Below, piece by piece: positions 63,436 to 64,000 of a stretch of 64,000 nucleotides of DNA. The notes beneath the pieces were generated by a model, which made no database searches, was not told where the DNA came from, and worked only from the letters and a program-made list of their open reading frames with translations. Source of the stretch: Streptococcus cristatus ATCC 51100 (GTDB lineage Bacteria; Bacillota; Bacilli; Lactobacillales; Streptococcaceae); assembly GCF_000222765.1 (NCBI RefSeq), contig NZ_AFUE01000008.1, positions 250,501 through 314,500 on the forward strand, given 5' to 3'. Position numbers and translations under genes: made by a program. Every line of letters starts with the position of its first letter. The first letter of the stretch is position 1.

Positions 63436-64000
63436 ATGAATCAAACACGTCTCAAAAAAATCCTGAAAATATCGAGTTTCTTTCTATTCGCTTTTGTGAC
63501 ATATCATGTCTACTATCAATCTCTCGTCCCTCATCTTACAGCCAGGAACGAGGAAGATGCTAGACTGAGCCAGTCCAAATATCAAATCGCCTATGGTCAA
63601 GTAAGAGATTTTCAAAAGATCGGAAATTTTGCTTTGGCTATTGATATGTTTGGTGATGTCCAGCAGAAGGAAGGCTACATTATTGCTCAGAATTATCGCA
63701 TTCCCAAAACTCAGGATCCTGCTGAGGGGCAAGCATTTTATGACAAAGAGAAATCAGAGTATTTTTATCAAATTGATATTTACAAAGAGGATGAAGGGAT
63801 TCAGTCACTGAGAAAGATCGATGTAAGAGATATCCTTCTCAAAGAAAAGAAGAAATATAAGATCATCAGTACAGCAAAAATAGATGACTTTGACTCACCA
63901 ACCAAGGCTCCCTATTTAGAAATAGGACTGGAAGAAATCAATGGTGATGCGAGAACTTTCTCACTGATCATTGATTTACAAACCTTAGAAAGTCGCATTA
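63436..64000 (+). CDS. Membrane-anchored protein of unknown function (5' part)
   Basis: An open frame from ATG 63436 (MNQTRLKKILKISSFFLFAF) to the right edge, at least 188 residues, divergent from the minus-strand operon. One N-terminal hydrophobic segment (about 12-30) followed by an outside domain (QIAYGQVRDFQKIGNFALAI, YFYQIDIYKEDEG, FSLIIDLQTLESRI). A weak AAGGGAAAA precedes the start. No family recognised. Layout resembles the minus-strand neighbours, so it may belong to the same functional group. Confidence 0.72.
   Translation, partial: MNQTRLKKILKISSFFLFAFVTYHVYYQSLVPHLTARNEEDARLSQSKYQIAYGQVRDFQKIGNFALAIDMFGDVQQKEGYIIAQNYRIPKTQDPAEGQAFYDKEKSEYFYQIDIYKEDEGIQSLRKIDVRDILLKEKKKYKIISTAKIDDFDSPTKAPYLEIGLEEINGDARTFSLIIDLQTLESRI

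Overview
The window is a low-GC Gram-positive chromosome segment that reads as an oral Streptococcus of the sanguinis/mitis group (S. sanguinis, S. gordonii, S. cristatus or S. sinensis-like). The signs are the sepF-yggT-ylmH-divIVA-ileS division cluster, an accessory Sec (aSec) locus for serine-rich glycoproteins, an arcABCDT arginine deiminase operon with an Fnr-like regulator and ArgR-type repressor, CiaR-type small-RNA promoters, and a ComX (SigX) box ahead of coiA. No tRNA, rRNA, CRISPR array, prophage or intact insertion sequence was found. The assignment is inferred from gene content and was not tested by search.

Layout. 1-5.3 kb: division genes and ileS behind a T-box. 5.4-11.2 kb: NUDIX hydrolase, DUF1827 protein, AI-2E family transporter, PEP carboxykinase, CBS-domain membrane protein. 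11.2-16.3 kb: trehalose regulator, PTS and phospho-trehalase, flanked by two CiaR-type promoters, one driving a clear csRNA. 16.4-17.2 kb: pflA. 17.7-35.6 kb: the aSec/glycosylation locus. 35.6-39.5 kb: holA, sodA, a penicillin-recognising hydrolase-like protein, a YhfC-type membrane protease. 39.8-47.9 kb: arginine deiminase system. 47.9-61 kb: queA, nagB, a D,D-carboxypeptidase, an MFS transporter, coiA, pepF, an O-methyltransferase, prsA, a LURP-one protein and alaS under one T-box. 61-64 kb: membrane-anchored proteins of unknown function.

The unusual part is the aSec locus. The order is GT8 - secY2 - asp1 - asp2 - asp3 - secA2 - (Ser-rich repeat protein) - (GH1-like protein) - (DivIVA-like protein) - gtfA - gtfB - asp4. 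No canonical adhesin with the long aSec signal peptide and an LPXTG anchor is present in this window, and nss and asp5 are not seen. Three genes I would not expect sit between secA2 and gtfA. The first is a Ser-rich repeat protein of about 1,000 residues with its own consensus promoter but no signal peptide, membrane segment or wall anchor. The second is a shortened glycoside-hydrolase-family-1 protein lacking both the N-terminal sugar-binding strand and the C-terminal phosphate-binding motif. The third is a second DivIVA-like coiled-coil protein with a basic tail. secA2 itself carries a -1 frameshift in an A6 tract that detaches its N-terminus. The locus may be a rearranged export system with an intracellular or non-canonically exported glycoprotein, or one partly decayed; the sequence alone does not decide.

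Three copies of a 150-175 bp multi-hairpin intergenic repeat (7.7, 17.3 and 51.4 kb) and one different element with terminal inverted repeats (7.85 kb) are scattered between operons. Regulatory logic is readable in many places: T-boxes for ileS and alaS, a TreR-type palindrome and cre-like site at treB, a NagR (dre) site at nagB, cre-like sites at arcA, arcD and pflA, and a ComX box at coiA.
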